Below are positions 44,008 through 53,005 of a stretch of DNA of 64,000 nt, in pieces (position 1 is the stretch's first letter; each line of letters starts with the position of its first letter). The stretch lies in the NCBI GenBank assembly GCA_016288215.1, contig JAEEYQ010000024.1:30931-94930 (forward strand), read 5' to 3'. A program made the position numbers and the translations under genes. The notes below the pieces were generated by a model. The model made no database searches. It saw only the letters and a program-made list of their open reading frames with translations, and had not been told where the DNA came from. The stretch comes from Lentisphaeria bacterium. GTDB taxonomy: Bacteria > Verrucomicrobiota > Lentisphaeria > Oligosphaerales > Oligosphaeraceae.

Positions 44008-44967
44008 ATGATTAACGTACAGGATGTTGTGAAATGGTACGGCCCCATGCTTGCGGTGGACCATGTGTCCTTCCAGGTCAAGCAAGGGGAGGTGCTTGGT
44101 TTTTTGGGCCCCAATGGCGCCGGCAAGTCCACGACCATGCGGATGCTGACGGGCTATCTCCCCTTGTCCGGAGGCAAGGTGGAAATTGGCGGCTTTGACA
44201 TTGAGGAGAAGCCGTTGGAGGCGAAGGCGCTGTTCGGCTATCTGCCGGAGAACGCCCCCGCCTACACGGACATGAGCGTGGAGGGGTTCCTGAAATTCAC
44301 CGCCTCCATTCGAGGTCTGCGGGGCCAGGCGGGGCGGGACGCCGTGGAGAAGGCGTTGGACACCTGCCACTTGCAGGGGGTACGCCGCCAGAGCATTGAT
44401 ACTCTTTCCAAGGGCTATTTTCACCGCACCTGCTTTGCGCAGGCGATTCTTCACGACCCGCCGATTCTGATTTTGGACGAACCCACGGACGGTCTGGATC
44501 CCAATCAGAAGCATGAGATGCGGGAGCTCATCAAGACCATGGGCAAGACCAAGGCCATCATTGTCTCCACCCACATTCTGGAGGAAGTTGAGGCAATCTG
44601 CACCCGCGCCATCATCATCGACTGCGGCAAACTCGTGTTCAATGGGACACCTGCGGAGCTGCGTTCCCGTTCGGCGGAGGCGGGCTGCGTCACCGTGGGC
44701 CTTCTGAACGTCTCTGCAGCGGAGGCCACTCCCGCGCTGGAGAAGGTGGACGGCGTGAAAACCGTGACTCTCCTTTCGGAGGAAAACGGTCGCGCGCTCT
44801 ACCGCCTGGCCGGCGACAAAGGGCGCACGGGCCTGGCCGCCTCCCTCAAGGCGTTTTTGGATGGAAAGCATTGGAATTTCGATGAACTGCACACGAATCA
44901 GGGCCGACTGGACGACGTGTTCCACACCATCACCAGCACGGACAGCGCGAAGGAGGTGCACAAATGA
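44008..44967 (+). CDS. ABC transporter ATPase (GldA-like)
   Basis: 319 aa. Walker A GPNGAGKST (residues about 35-43), Q-loop YLPENAP, signature LSKGYFHR, Walker B ILILDEPTDGLDPNQ, and H-loop IIVSTHILEEVE. The LSKGY signature is normal for the GldA/gliding-type ABC-2 group. A C-terminal domain of about 90 residues follows. With the next three genes it forms a PVC/Bacteroidetes-type cluster for a transporter whose cargo is unknown; gliding is not implied. It overlaps the permease by 4 bp. Confidence 0.94.
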   Translation: MINVQDVVKWYGPMLAVDHVSFQVKQGEVLGFLGPNGAGKSTTMRMLTGYLPLSGGKVEIGGFDIEEKPLEAKALFGYLPENAPAYTDMSVEGFLKFTASIRGLRGQAGRDAVEKALDTCHLQGVRRQSIDTLSKGYFHRTCFAQAILHDPPILILDEPTDGLDPNQKHEMRELIKTMGKTKAIIVSTHILEEVEAICTRAIIIDCGKLVFNGTPAELRSRSAEAGCVTVGLLNVSAAEATPALEKVDGVKTVTLLSEENGRALYRLAGDKGRTGLAASLKAFLDGKHWNFDELHTNQGRLDDVFHTITSTDSAKEVHK

Positions 44968-45698
44968 AGAACATCGCCGTCATTGCCAAACGCGAGCTGG
45001 CCAGCTATTTCAACTCGCCGGTGGCCTATGTTTTTTTGATTATCTTCCTGATCCTCATGGGCTTCTTCACGTTCATGATGGGAGGCTTCTTCCAATACAA
45101 CGAGGCGGCCCTGACGACCTTCTTCATCTGGCATCCCTGGCTGTACATGCTTTTGGTTCCGGCCGTCGGCATGCGACTGTGGGCGGAGGAGCGGCGCATG
45201 CGCACGCTTGAGCTACTGTTCACCATGCCCATCACCACCACGCAGGCGATACTCGGCAAATACATCGCCGGCTGGCTGTTTTTGGGCTTTGCCATTCTGC
45301 TGACCCTTCCCATGCCCATCACGGTGTGCTATTTGGGCGAGCCGGATCTGGGTCCCATGGTCACCGGCTATCTGGGCAGCTTCCTCATGGCGGGCGCCTA
45401 TTTGGCCATCAGCGGATTGACCTCCTCACTGACCCGAAACCAGGTCATCAGCTTCATCACCTCCGTGGTCATCTGCATGTTTTTGGTGCTGGCGGGCTAT
45501 CCGCCCATCACCAATCTGCTGTTGAAATGGGGGGCCTCCAACCGACTGGTGGAATTCGCGGCCAACCTCAGCGTCATGTTCCATTTCGAGAGCATGCAGC
45601 GAGGCGTGGTGGACATTCGGGATCTGGTCTATTTCGTGACCCTGATCCTGTTTGCGCTGTTCACCACGAACATCATCCTGAAAACCCATCGGTCTTAG
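44964..45698 (+). CDS. ABC-2-type permease (GldF-like)
   Basis: 244 aa with about six membrane spans. N-terminal KRELASYFNSPVAYVFLIIFLILMG and TFFIWHPWLYMLLVPAVGMRLWAEERRMRTLELLFTMPI are the hallmark of GldF/ABC-2 subunits. It is the membrane partner of the ATPase encoded upstream. Confidence 0.93.
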   Translation: MKNIAVIAKRELASYFNSPVAYVFLIIFLILMGFFTFMMGGFFQYNEAALTTFFIWHPWLYMLLVPAVGMRLWAEERRMRTLELLFTMPITTTQAILGKYIAGWLFLGFAILLTLPMPITVCYLGEPDLGPMVTGYLGSFLMAGAYLAISGLTSSLTRNQVISFITSVVICMFLVLAGYPPITNLLLKWGASNRLVEFAANLSVMFHFESMQRGVVDIRDLVYFVTLILFALFTTNIILKTHRS

Positions 45699-45714
45699 GA
45701 AAGGAGGCAACACC

Positions 45715-47634
45715 ATGAGCATTCAGAAGAAACATCTGGAGAACACCTTATATTCAATTGGAGGAATTTTGGTCCTGGCGGCCCTGCTGGTCATCTGCAA
45801 CCAGATCTTCCGTCCCGTCAACCTCCGTCTGGACTGCACGGAGGACAAGCTCTACACCTTGTCCAACGGAACGCTGGAGACCCTGAAGAAACTGGACCAG
45901 CCGGTCAGCATCCGCTTCTACTATTCGAAGGACGTGGCGCAGATGCCTGTGTATCTGAAGACCTACGCCGGCCGGGTGGAGGATCTGCTCGGCGAATATA
46001 AACGCAACGCGGGCAAGTACATCCAAATCACCAAGCTGAATCCGAAGCCGGATTCGGACGCGGAGGACTCCGCCTCTTTGGACGGCGTCAGCGGGCAGCC
46101 ACTGGACGTCTTCGGCATGGAGGACAAGGTGTATTTGGGCATCGCCATCAGCTGCGCGGGCCGTCTGGAGACGCTGCCGTTCCTCAGTCCGGAGCGAGAG
46201 AGCCTGCTGGAATATGACATCACGCGGGCGCTGATCAGCGTGGCGAGTCCCGTCAAGGCCAAATTGGGCATCATGAGTCCGCTGAAGGTCATGGGCGGCA
46301 TTGACAACCCGCAGATGATGATGCAGGGGCAGGGCGGCATGAAGCCCGCGTGGCTCATCGTCAGCGAGCTGAAGAAGACCTACGAGGTGGTGGAAGTCCC
46401 CATGGACAGCCCGTCCATTCCGGAGGACATCACCGTGCTGGTGGCCATCCATCCCGCCAACATCAGCGAGACGGGGCAGTTCGCCATCGACCAGTTCATT
46501 CTGCGGGGCGGCCATTTCATCGGCTTCCTGGACGCCATGAACATGACGGAGATGAACAACCGCCCGCAGCAGATGCAGTACATGCCGCCGCCGTCCTCCT
46601 CCCTTCCCACTCTGCTGAAGGCGTGGAACATCGGATTTGACGCGGACAAGGTGGTCGTGGACCGCTCCCGCGCCACCACGATCCGTCGCGGCGCCCAAGG
46701 AGGCGAGACCATGGCCACCGTTCTCACGTTAGGCGAGGAGGATGTGTCGGCGGACGATCCGACCACCACCCAAATCTCCTCCCTGTTGCTCTTCAATACG
46801 GGCTGCTTCACGGGCACGCCGGCGGATGGCCTGGAGAAGACCGTGCTGCTCCAGTCCACAGCGGACTCCGAGACCATCGAGAAGTACATGGCGCAGCGCA
46901 GCGGCGAGGACCTGCTCAAGGAGTTCAAAGCCGATGGCCTGGCCAAGGAGCTGGTCATCCGCCTGACGGGAACCTTCAAGACCGCCTATCCGGACGGCGC
47001 CCCCGTCCCCGAAGCGAAGGAAGGCGAAGAGACCAAGGCCCCCGAAGCCCCTGAAGGCGGCTGGCTGAAGGAGTCCGTGAAGCCAGGGGCAGTGGTCCTG
47101 CTGGCGGATGCGGACATGCTCTATGACCCCTTCTGTGTCCAGAAGCGCCAGTTCATGGGACAGACGCTGATTCAGCCCTTCAACCACAATTTGGCCTTCG
47201 CGCAGAATCTGGTGGAGTTCATGGCCGGTGACAATGCCTTGTTCAGCATTCGCTCCCGCAGCGGCAGCCAGCGGCCCTTCTCCCGCGTGCGGGACATGGA
47301 GCTGGCGGCCAACGACCGCTTCCAGGAGAAAATCAAGCAGCTGGAAGCCGAAGTGCAGGATATCCAACAGCAAATCAACGCGTTGCAGCGGAAGCGGGAC
47401 CCCGGAGAGCGGGAACTGCTCTCCAGCGAGCAGCGTGAGCTTCTCAAGCAGTTCCGCAAGCGGGAGGCGGAGGCCAAGAAGAGTCTGAAGGAGGAGCGCA
47501 AGAAACTGCGGCAGGACATCGACGCATTGGAGAACAATCTGATGCTGGCGAACATCGCCCTGGTTCCCTGCCTCGTGGCCCTTGGCGGCATCGTTCTGGC
47601 CCTTGTCAAACATGGAAGGAGAGTGCGTCGATAA
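45715..47634 (+). CDS. GldG-like ABC transporter auxiliary protein
   Basis: 639 aa. One N-terminal span (residues about 12-35), then a large extracytoplasmic ABC_transp_aux-type domain (LRLDCTEDKLYTLSNGTLETLKKLDQPVSIRFYYSK; ITKLNPKPDSD). A charged helical region (residues about 540-605, IQQQINALQRKRDPGERE; KSLKEERKKLRQDI) reads as a coiled coil, followed by the last membrane span (ALVPCLVALGGIVLALVKHG). AGGAGG lies 7 nt upstream. It abuts the DUF4340 gene (1-bp overlap). Confidence 0.92.
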   Translation: MSIQKKHLENTLYSIGGILVLAALLVICNQIFRPVNLRLDCTEDKLYTLSNGTLETLKKLDQPVSIRFYYSKDVAQMPVYLKTYAGRVEDLLGEYKRNAGKYIQITKLNPKPDSDAEDSASLDGVSGQPLDVFGMEDKVYLGIAISCAGRLETLPFLSPERESLLEYDITRALISVASPVKAKLGIMSPLKVMGGIDNPQMMMQGQGGMKPAWLIVSELKKTYEVVEVPMDSPSIPEDITVLVAIHPANISETGQFAIDQFILRGGHFIGFLDAMNMTEMNNRPQQMQYMPPPSSSLPTLLKAWNIGFDADKVVVDRSRATTIRRGAQGGETMATVLTLGEEDVSADDPTTTQISSLLLFNTGCFTGTPADGLEKTVLLQSTADSETIEKYMAQRSGEDLLKEFKADGLAKELVIRLTGTFKTAYPDGAPVPEAKEGEETKAPEAPEGGWLKESVKPGAVVLLADADMLYDPFCVQKRQFMGQTLIQPFNHNLAFAQNLVEFMAGDNALFSIRSRSGSQRPFSRVRDMELAANDRFQEKIKQLEAEVQDIQQQINALQRKRDPGERELLSSEQRELLKQFRKREAEAKKSLKEERKKLRQDIDALENNLMLANIALVPCLVALGGIVLALVKHGRRVRR

Positions 47635-48809
47635 TGAAACCGAAACAGTTCATCATCCTATTGGTGGTCGTGGCCGTCTTGGGGCTGGCCGCCTATATGG
47701 TCAACCATTCGGAGGACGACAGTTGGGAAGGCGGAGAGAATTCCGTGAACCAAACCTTGCTTTCGGAGGACTTTGACAGCGGCAAGGTCGCTGCCGTCAC
47801 CATTCGCGAAGGCGAGCGCAGCGTCACCTTGGAAAAGACGGCGGATGGATGGAAAGTCCGCGAACGCTACAACTATCCTGCCAATCTTCCCGAGATGAAG
47901 GATTTCATCATCACGCTTATGGAGACAAAGGTCGCCCGCGAGCTGATGCTTTCCGCCGAACAGCTGGCGGATCTGAAGCTGAAGGAGGGGGAGGGCGTCA
48001 GCGTCGCCTTTTTGGATGCGGATGCCAAAGTCATGGCCGCCATCGTCTTTGGCAAAAAGCATGAGAAGGCGACTGAGGCGCAGGAGAGCATGGGGCCCTA
48101 TGGCATGATGGGCAATGTGGACTCCATGGGCCGCTACATTCTGCTGCCGGGGGACAAGGCCGTCATCGCCGCCAACACCTTCGCGTTGGTCGATGAGCCC
48201 GTCACCAATTGGCTGGATAAGGACTTCATCAAGATCAGCGACATGAAGATGGGCAGCCTCAGTGAAAACGGCAAGACCCTGTGGACCGTCTCGCGGGACA
48301 ACAAGAGCGCTGATCTGACTCTGCAGGGCGGCGAGGTCCCGGAGGGCAAGATGGTGGACGCCGGCAAGCTCAGCAGCATCAAATCCGCGTTCTCATGGAT
48401 CCGTTTCAATGATGTGGCCGACCCGGAGGCCTCAGCGGAGAGCCTGGGCATGGACAAGGCGAAAATCTTCACGGTCTCCGATTTCGACGGGCTGACCTAC
48501 ACGCTTCAGATGGGAGCGGTCGTGGATGGCAAGCAGTATCTGCGCATCCAAAGCGTCCGCTGGAGCGGGCAGGAGACCCGCCAGCCGGCCGAAGGGGAAA
48601 GTCCGGAGGACAAGGCGCGGCTGGACGCCGAGTTCGAGAAGGCCAACAAGGAGAATCAGGAGAAGGCCACCCGCATGAACGTCCAGTTCAGCCCGTGGAC
48701 CTATGAGGTGGGCACCTATGCGTTGAGCAACGTGGGAAAGACCTTCGACGAGCTGCTCAAGGACCTGCCCAAACCGCCGCCGGAAGAGAAAAACGAGGCG
48801 GAAAAGTAG
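47634..48809 (+). CDS. DUF4340 membrane-anchored protein
   Basis: 391 aa, one N-terminal span (KQFIILLVVVAVLGLAAYMV) and a long beta-rich periplasmic region (AAVTIREGERSVTLEKTADGWKV, WRFNYPAN-like start of the DUF4340 fold). Members nearly always follow GldG-like genes in this cluster, so it is probably a subunit of the same complex. Function unknown. Confidence 0.9.
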   Translation: MKPKQFIILLVVVAVLGLAAYMVNHSEDDSWEGGENSVNQTLLSEDFDSGKVAAVTIREGERSVTLEKTADGWKVRERYNYPANLPEMKDFIITLMETKVARELMLSAEQLADLKLKEGEGVSVAFLDADAKVMAAIVFGKKHEKATEAQESMGPYGMMGNVDSMGRYILLPGDKAVIAANTFALVDEPVTNWLDKDFIKISDMKMGSLSENGKTLWTVSRDNKSADLTLQGGEVPEGKMVDAGKLSSIKSAFSWIRFNDVADPEASAESLGMDKAKIFTVSDFDGLTYTLQMGAVVDGKQYLRIQSVRWSGQETRQPAEGESPEDKARLDAEFEKANKENQEKATRMNVQFSPWTYEVGTYALSNVGKTFDELLKDLPKPPPEEKNEAEK

Positions 48810-48820
48810 AGGATCCTGCC

Positions 48821-49597
48821 ATGCTTCCCGATGCCCTGCTGACGGACTGCCATGCGCATTTGGCCGACGGACGGCTGGCGGACTGCCTGCCCCAGGTGCT
48901 GCAGCGCTGTGCGGGCATGGGCGGGGTTGTGGTCAATGCCGCCCAAATGGCAGATTGGGAGACCATCGGCAAGATGATGGAGGATGTCCCCACGCTGCAA
49001 GGCGCGGTGGGCATCCATCCGTGGTATGCGGCGGAAGAAACTTTGAAATATTTGCAAGTTATTGATAATCAAATACTTGCAAAATCTGAAAAGTGGGTTG
49101 CCATTGGCGAGATTGGGTTGGATTTCGTGGTGGAGACGCCGTCCCGCAAGCTCCAGATGGAGGTCATGGCGGCACAAGTGCGGCTGGCTGTCCGCCATTC
49201 CCTTCCCGTCTGCCTCCACATCCGCAAGGCATGGAGTACGTTCTTTGATCTTTTTAAGACCCTTGGCCTCGCCAGTCTGAAAGGCTACTGCCACAATTTC
49301 ACGGGCAGCCGGGAGACGGCGCGGCGGCTTCTTGACGCAGGCCTTCATCTTTCCTTTGGAGGCCAGTTGACCTGGCCGGAGGCGCGGCGGGCGCGAGAGG
49401 CAGCGGTCTATGTCCCTGCGGATTCGATACTTGTGGAAACCGATTGTCCAGATTTGCCATCGTTTTCCCACAAGGTCGAACCGTCCCTTCCATGGCATGT
49501 GGCCGAGACGCTGGAATGCATGGCCGAGCTGCGCCACATGAAGGCGGAGACGCTGGCACAGCAGGTGCTCCAAAACTTTCAGGGCCTCTTTGGATGA
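48821..49597 (+). CDS. tatD: TatD-family metal-dependent hydrolase
   Basis: 258 aa. Metal ligands: DCHAHLADGR (H-x-H, residues about 9-13), AIGEIGLDF (Glu), VCLHIRKA (His), CHNFTGS (His) and VETDCPDLPS (Asp). The family acts as a DNase/RNase or a deacylase in quality control. Residues about 77-88 (LQVIDNQILAK) derive from an AT-rich palindromic stretch foreign in composition to the rest; this lies in a surface loop of TatD proteins, so activity may be retained. Confidence 0.92.
   Translation: MLPDALLTDCHAHLADGRLADCLPQVLQRCAGMGGVVVNAAQMADWETIGKMMEDVPTLQGAVGIHPWYAAEETLKYLQVIDNQILAKSEKWVAIGEIGLDFVVETPSRKLQMEVMAAQVRLAVRHSLPVCLHIRKAWSTFFDLFKTLGLASLKGYCHNFTGSRETARRLLDAGLHLSFGGQLTWPEARRAREAAVYVPADSILVETDCPDLPSFSHKVEPSLPWHVAETLECMAELRHMKAETLAQQVLQNFQGLFG
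49051..49083. repeat. 33-bp palindrome inserted in frame in tatD
   Basis: TTTGCAAGT (49051-49059) and ACTTGCAAA (49075-49083) flank TTGATAATCAA (49062-49072). The whole is a nearly perfect hairpin in otherwise GC-rich coding sequence. Its reverse complement with flanks aligns with the intergenic repeat at 36877-36925. Confidence 0.75.
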
Positions 49598-49814
49598 ACT
49601 GAAGGAAATTGGCAAATGGTGTGAAGTGGCAGTTCGATTCCCTGTATTCTAAGGAAGACAAAAGGCATGGAGGGCCGCGTAATATCCACTCACTGATGGG
49701 GCTCCGCAGGACCATGGTTTCCTTCTCTGCCTCAGTTCAGATGCCGTGCCAAATCGCCATCTTGCATTATATTATGATGCAAGACAGAATGAGTCGGCAA
49801 TGCAATAGGACGGT
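49598..49814. other. Intergenic region between tatD and the AAA gene
   Basis: Just over 200 bases with no gene, no terminator with a U-tract and no repeat I can identify. The AAA gene's promoter should be here; ATATTATGATG near 49770 is a possible -10 region but no -35 is clear. Confidence 0.4.
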
Positions 49815-51422
49815 ATGGGCATTTATCTCAATCCAGGTAATCTTCCCTTCCGCGAGCTCGTCGCCTATGAATATGTGGACAAGACGGGGCTGGCGGCCGT
49901 GGTTAACCGTACCATCGACACGCCCTTGCGTCTGTCCTGCGTGAGTCGCCCCCGCCGCTTTGGCAAGTCCGTGGCGGCCCAGATGCTGGCGGCCTACTAT
50001 GACCGCTCCTGTGATTCCTCCGCCATCTTTGACAAGCTGGAGCTCGCCAAAGACCCGACTTACCGCCAGCACCTGAACCAATACCATGTCATCCTGCTGG
50101 ACATGGCGGCGATGAAGACCTTTGCGGGTGGCTATGACAAGCTGCCGCAGTTCATTTTCAAAGCAGTTACCATGGAATTGCGGAATGAACTGTCAAATCT
50201 ACAAATTCCTGATGGAGAGGATATTGGAGAATTTTGCATTGCATTGTCCAAGGTGGTGGAGCTTTCCGGTGCTAAATTTGTCATCATCATCGATGAATGG
50301 GACGCGCCTATTCGGGAGGCCAAGGACGACGCGGCCGTCCACGACTACTTGGAGTTTCTCCATAGCCTCTTCAAGAACACGGGCATGACAGAGCGGATTT
50401 TCGCGGCAGCCTACATGACTGGTATCTTGCCCATCCGACGGGACGGCACCCAGTCCGCCATGTCCAACTTCCGTGAATACACCGTTTTAGAGCCGGGCGC
50501 CTTTGCGCCCTATGTGGGCTTTTTGGAGCCGGAGGTGCAGGCCCTTTGCGAAAAGCACGATTTGCCGTTTTCGGAGATGAAGAAATGGTATGACGGCTAT
50601 TCCCTACCCGGCGGCATGGAAGTCTATAATCCCAATTCTGTGATGCATGCCATTGAGAGCGGCAGTTTTCACTCCTACTGGTCACAAACCTCGGCCGCCA
50701 GCGTCCTCATCGACTACATCAGCTTGGATTTTGGCGGGTTGGGCAAGACAGTTGCTGAGTTGTTGGCGGGCATTGAGACTCCCGTGAACACGCTGACTTT
50801 TCGAAACGACATGAAGAAATACACCAATCGCGATGATGTCCTTACGGCCCTAACTCATTTGGGATACCTGACTTACAATGCGGAACGAGGTACGGTGCGC
50901 ATTCCCAACGAGGAGATTCGCGAGGAGTTCGCGCAGGCCATCCACCACGTCACCCATGCGGAGACTGTTCGCCGTGTGGCGGAGAGCGACAAGCTCTTCA
51001 TGGACACCGCCCTTGGCAACGCGGAGGCTGTGGCCGCGCAGATTGAGAAGATTCACGCGGAGGAGTGCTCTCCGCTGCACTACAACCGCGAGGCCAGCCT
51101 GCGGGCTGTCATCAAACTGGCCTATTACACCTATAAGGACAACTACCTACAGTTCGAGGAGCTTCCCGCAGGCGTCGGCTACGCGGACATTGTCTATTTG
51201 CCGAAGAAGTACTCCGATTGGCCCGCTTTGCTCATCGAGTTGAAGTGGAATCAGGAAGCGGAGGGTGCCATCACCCAAATCAAAGCGCGGAATTATCCAC
51301 AGGCGCTTCAGGGTTATGGCGGGGCGCTGGTTCTGGTTGGCATCAGTTATGACCGCAACGCGCCTCCTGGACAGCGACGCCACACCTGTGTCATCGAGAC
51401 CCTTGAGATGAAGCCCTCATAA
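49815..51422 (+). CDS. AAA-ATPase-like protein with C-terminal PD-(D/E)XK nuclease domain
   Basis: 535 aa. Residues 1-260 are the AAA-ATPase-like domain: LPFRELVAYEYVDKTGLAAVV (start of the family), Walker A variant RPRRFGKS, Walker B VIIIDEWDAPI. Residues 430-535 carry the nuclease-like fold: AGVGYADIVYLPKKY then ALLIELKWNQEAEGAITQIK, with Asp and the E-x-K pair. Such genes are numerous in Lentisphaerae and gut Bacteroidetes; their role is unproven, with defence or mobile-DNA links suggested. It is followed by the orphan at 51507. Confidence 0.9.
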   Translation: MGIYLNPGNLPFRELVAYEYVDKTGLAAVVNRTIDTPLRLSCVSRPRRFGKSVAAQMLAAYYDRSCDSSAIFDKLELAKDPTYRQHLNQYHVILLDMAAMKTFAGGYDKLPQFIFKAVTMELRNELSNLQIPDGEDIGEFCIALSKVVELSGAKFVIIIDEWDAPIREAKDDAAVHDYLEFLHSLFKNTGMTERIFAAAYMTGILPIRRDGTQSAMSNFREYTVLEPGAFAPYVGFLEPEVQALCEKHDLPFSEMKKWYDGYSLPGGMEVYNPNSVMHAIESGSFHSYWSQTSAASVLIDYISLDFGGLGKTVAELLAGIETPVNTLTFRNDMKKYTNRDDVLTALTHLGYLTYNAERGTVRIPNEEIREEFAQAIHHVTHAETVRRVAESDKLFMDTALGNAEAVAAQIEKIHAEECSPLHYNREASLRAVIKLAYYTYKDNYLQFEELPAGVGYADIVYLPKKYSDWPALLIELKWNQEAEGAITQIKARNYPQALQGYGGALVLVGISYDRNAPPGQRRHTCVIETLEMKPS

Positions 51423-51427
51423 CGGTT

Positions 51428-51475
51428 CTATTCATATCTTGTTGATAATAAGTATCTTATGAATTAATAATAGTT
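51428..51475. repeat. Dispersed TTGATAAT-type AT-rich repeat, inter-gene copy
   Basis: CATATCTTGTTGATAATAAG then TATCTTATGAATTAATAA. It resembles the inverse of the 36877-36925 element (CATAACTTGTTTATTATCAA). It fills most of the 84-bp gap between the AAA gene and the orphan. Confidence 0.55.
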
Positions 51476-51506
51476 TAATTGCAAACAAAAAGGGAAACAG
51501 AATATC

Positions 51507-52808
51507 ATGGGAGTGGAATTCAATCCAAAGGCTCTTGACATCTTCCGCAACGCGCAGTTCAACAACGAGAACACCATTGCCAATCTTGACGGCGATGGAC
51601 TGAAGTCAGGCGGCATTTACAAGAAAGACATTCGTGTGTTCTTTCGCTCCAAGGACGAGAAGCGGGCCAACAACGAAGTGCGCACTGCTCTGTTGCGGTC
51701 GCTCGGCGAGGCGTTCAACATCTCCGGCATGAAAAAGGATGGGGACAAGGTCTCCTTCTCCCGAGAGTTCATGGCCCAACTGGAGAAGATTCTTGGAAGC
51801 GATGTGCTCAAAAGCGGTGACTTCGGGATCAACGGCAGCGGGAAGGTGGCCAGCGGCAAGCCTTTGACCCAACGCCGCATCAATGCCATTCTCACCAAGG
51901 CCGCCCTAGTGGGCAAGAGCGAATACAATTATGAGACCTACAAAGTCAAGATGGCCGCCGTGAAGGCCAAAATCACCGCCCTGGATCTTGAGCCGACAAA
52001 GATTTACCTTCGAGACAGGGCCCTTCAGCATTTCGATGCGGTCGAAAAGCTTATGACCTTCATGGAGGAAGATTTGGATACTTTGATTGAAACGAACTTT
52101 GAATATGATTCAAGTGACAAAGACAGCGACAACGACAAAAACGTCCCCTTCGTCATGAATAATCGCATAAAGGGCAGTTACTCTCAGAAGCCGTTGACCA
52201 GCATTGCCATGGTCACAAACTATGTTCAGGAAAAGACCGGACAGCTCTTCCATATTCAGGAGAACATCCTTGGCAATGGCAAAATCGCCCGTATGGATGA
52301 TTTGACGGAACCAGATACGCAGATTACGGACTATCTGCGGCGGGCCATGCAGGCCTTTGTGACCACATCTTTGGATCTCTACTTCGAATCGGAGCAGAGC
52401 GATGACTTGGAGGGCTACTTAACTGAACTGGGCAGCGCCGCCCCCTGCATCGAGGGGAAGACCACCGCGCTTACGGAGTTCATGCTCAGCAAGGCGGCGA
52501 CCCACAACTCGGATCAGAACCTGGATCAGTGCATTGGCCGTGAAATCGCGGCGATTGTGAAGAATAATCCTTCCATGGAGGAATGGAAGGACATGGCGCC
52601 CATCATCAAGAAGAATTTGGTTGGTGTCACGCGCCCCATTACCGTTCCCGTCAAGACGACCATTGTCACCAAGGACAACGAGACGTTGGAAAACACGACC
52701 TTCAAGCCTCTTCTGGACAAAAACAACAAGCCGGTTGTCCGTCCCGTCACGGAAGAGGACATTGATCGCCTCGGCCAGGCTTGTCTGGACGCGATCTACG
52801 AGATGTAG
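51507..52808 (+). CDS. Unrecognised 433-aa soluble protein
   Basis: AGGGAAA sits 10 nt before the ATG and codon use matches the neighbours, so it is a real gene. I do not recognise the family. There is no signal peptide or membrane span. The N-terminal 120 residues are mixed (GDGLKSGGIYKKDIRVFFRSKDEKRANNEVRTALL; SREFMAQLEKILGSDVL). An acidic linker lies near residues 195-215 (NFEYDSSDKDSDNDKN). The C-terminal half is helix-rich and ends VTEEDIDRLGQACLDAIYEM. A calcium-binding-like or structural role is possible, but nothing decides it. It lies 84 bp behind the AAA/PD-(D/E)XK gene on the same strand. Confidence 0.8.
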   Translation: MGVEFNPKALDIFRNAQFNNENTIANLDGDGLKSGGIYKKDIRVFFRSKDEKRANNEVRTALLRSLGEAFNISGMKKDGDKVSFSREFMAQLEKILGSDVLKSGDFGINGSGKVASGKPLTQRRINAILTKAALVGKSEYNYETYKVKMAAVKAKITALDLEPTKIYLRDRALQHFDAVEKLMTFMEEDLDTLIETNFEYDSSDKDSDNDKNVPFVMNNRIKGSYSQKPLTSIAMVTNYVQEKTGQLFHIQENILGNGKIARMDDLTEPDTQITDYLRRAMQAFVTTSLDLYFESEQSDDLEGYLTELGSAAPCIEGKTTALTEFMLSKAATHNSDQNLDQCIGREIAAIVKNNPSMEEWKDMAPIIKKNLVGVTRPITVPVKTTIVTKDNETLENTTFKPLLDKNNKPVVRPVTEEDIDRLGQACLDAIYEM

Positions 52809-52867
52809 GCCGCCATCGATAAACACTTGGACGCGATTCTGTGAACTCATGGCTGCTTTTCGCGTCA

Positions 52868-52906
52868 GTCCCGAAGGGACGGCGGAACACAGCCCCGTTG
52901 GGGCTG
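52868..52906. repeat. Two GC-rich hairpins between convergent genes
   Basis: GTCCC-GAA-GGGAC (52868-52880) and CAGCCCC-GTT-GGGGCTG (52890-52906) lie 60 and 80 bases after the orphan's stop. They resemble REP-type palindromes; a T-tract is missing. Confidence 0.6.
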
Positions 52907-52949
52907 AATTGAACCATGGCAACTGCTCTCTTTGTCCATCAAGGTTCTG

Positions 52950-53005
52950 AATAGATACATTTCTAATTTCTAATTTCTAATTCCTAATTTCTAATTATCA
53001 ACCAC
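52950..53005. repeat. TAATTTC heptamer array with the ATTATCAACCACTT motif
   Basis: Five or six tandem TAATTYC units are followed by CTAATTATCAACCACTTA, which is shared with 2333-2350. As there, the array directly follows the stop of a minus-strand gene. Confidence 0.7.
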
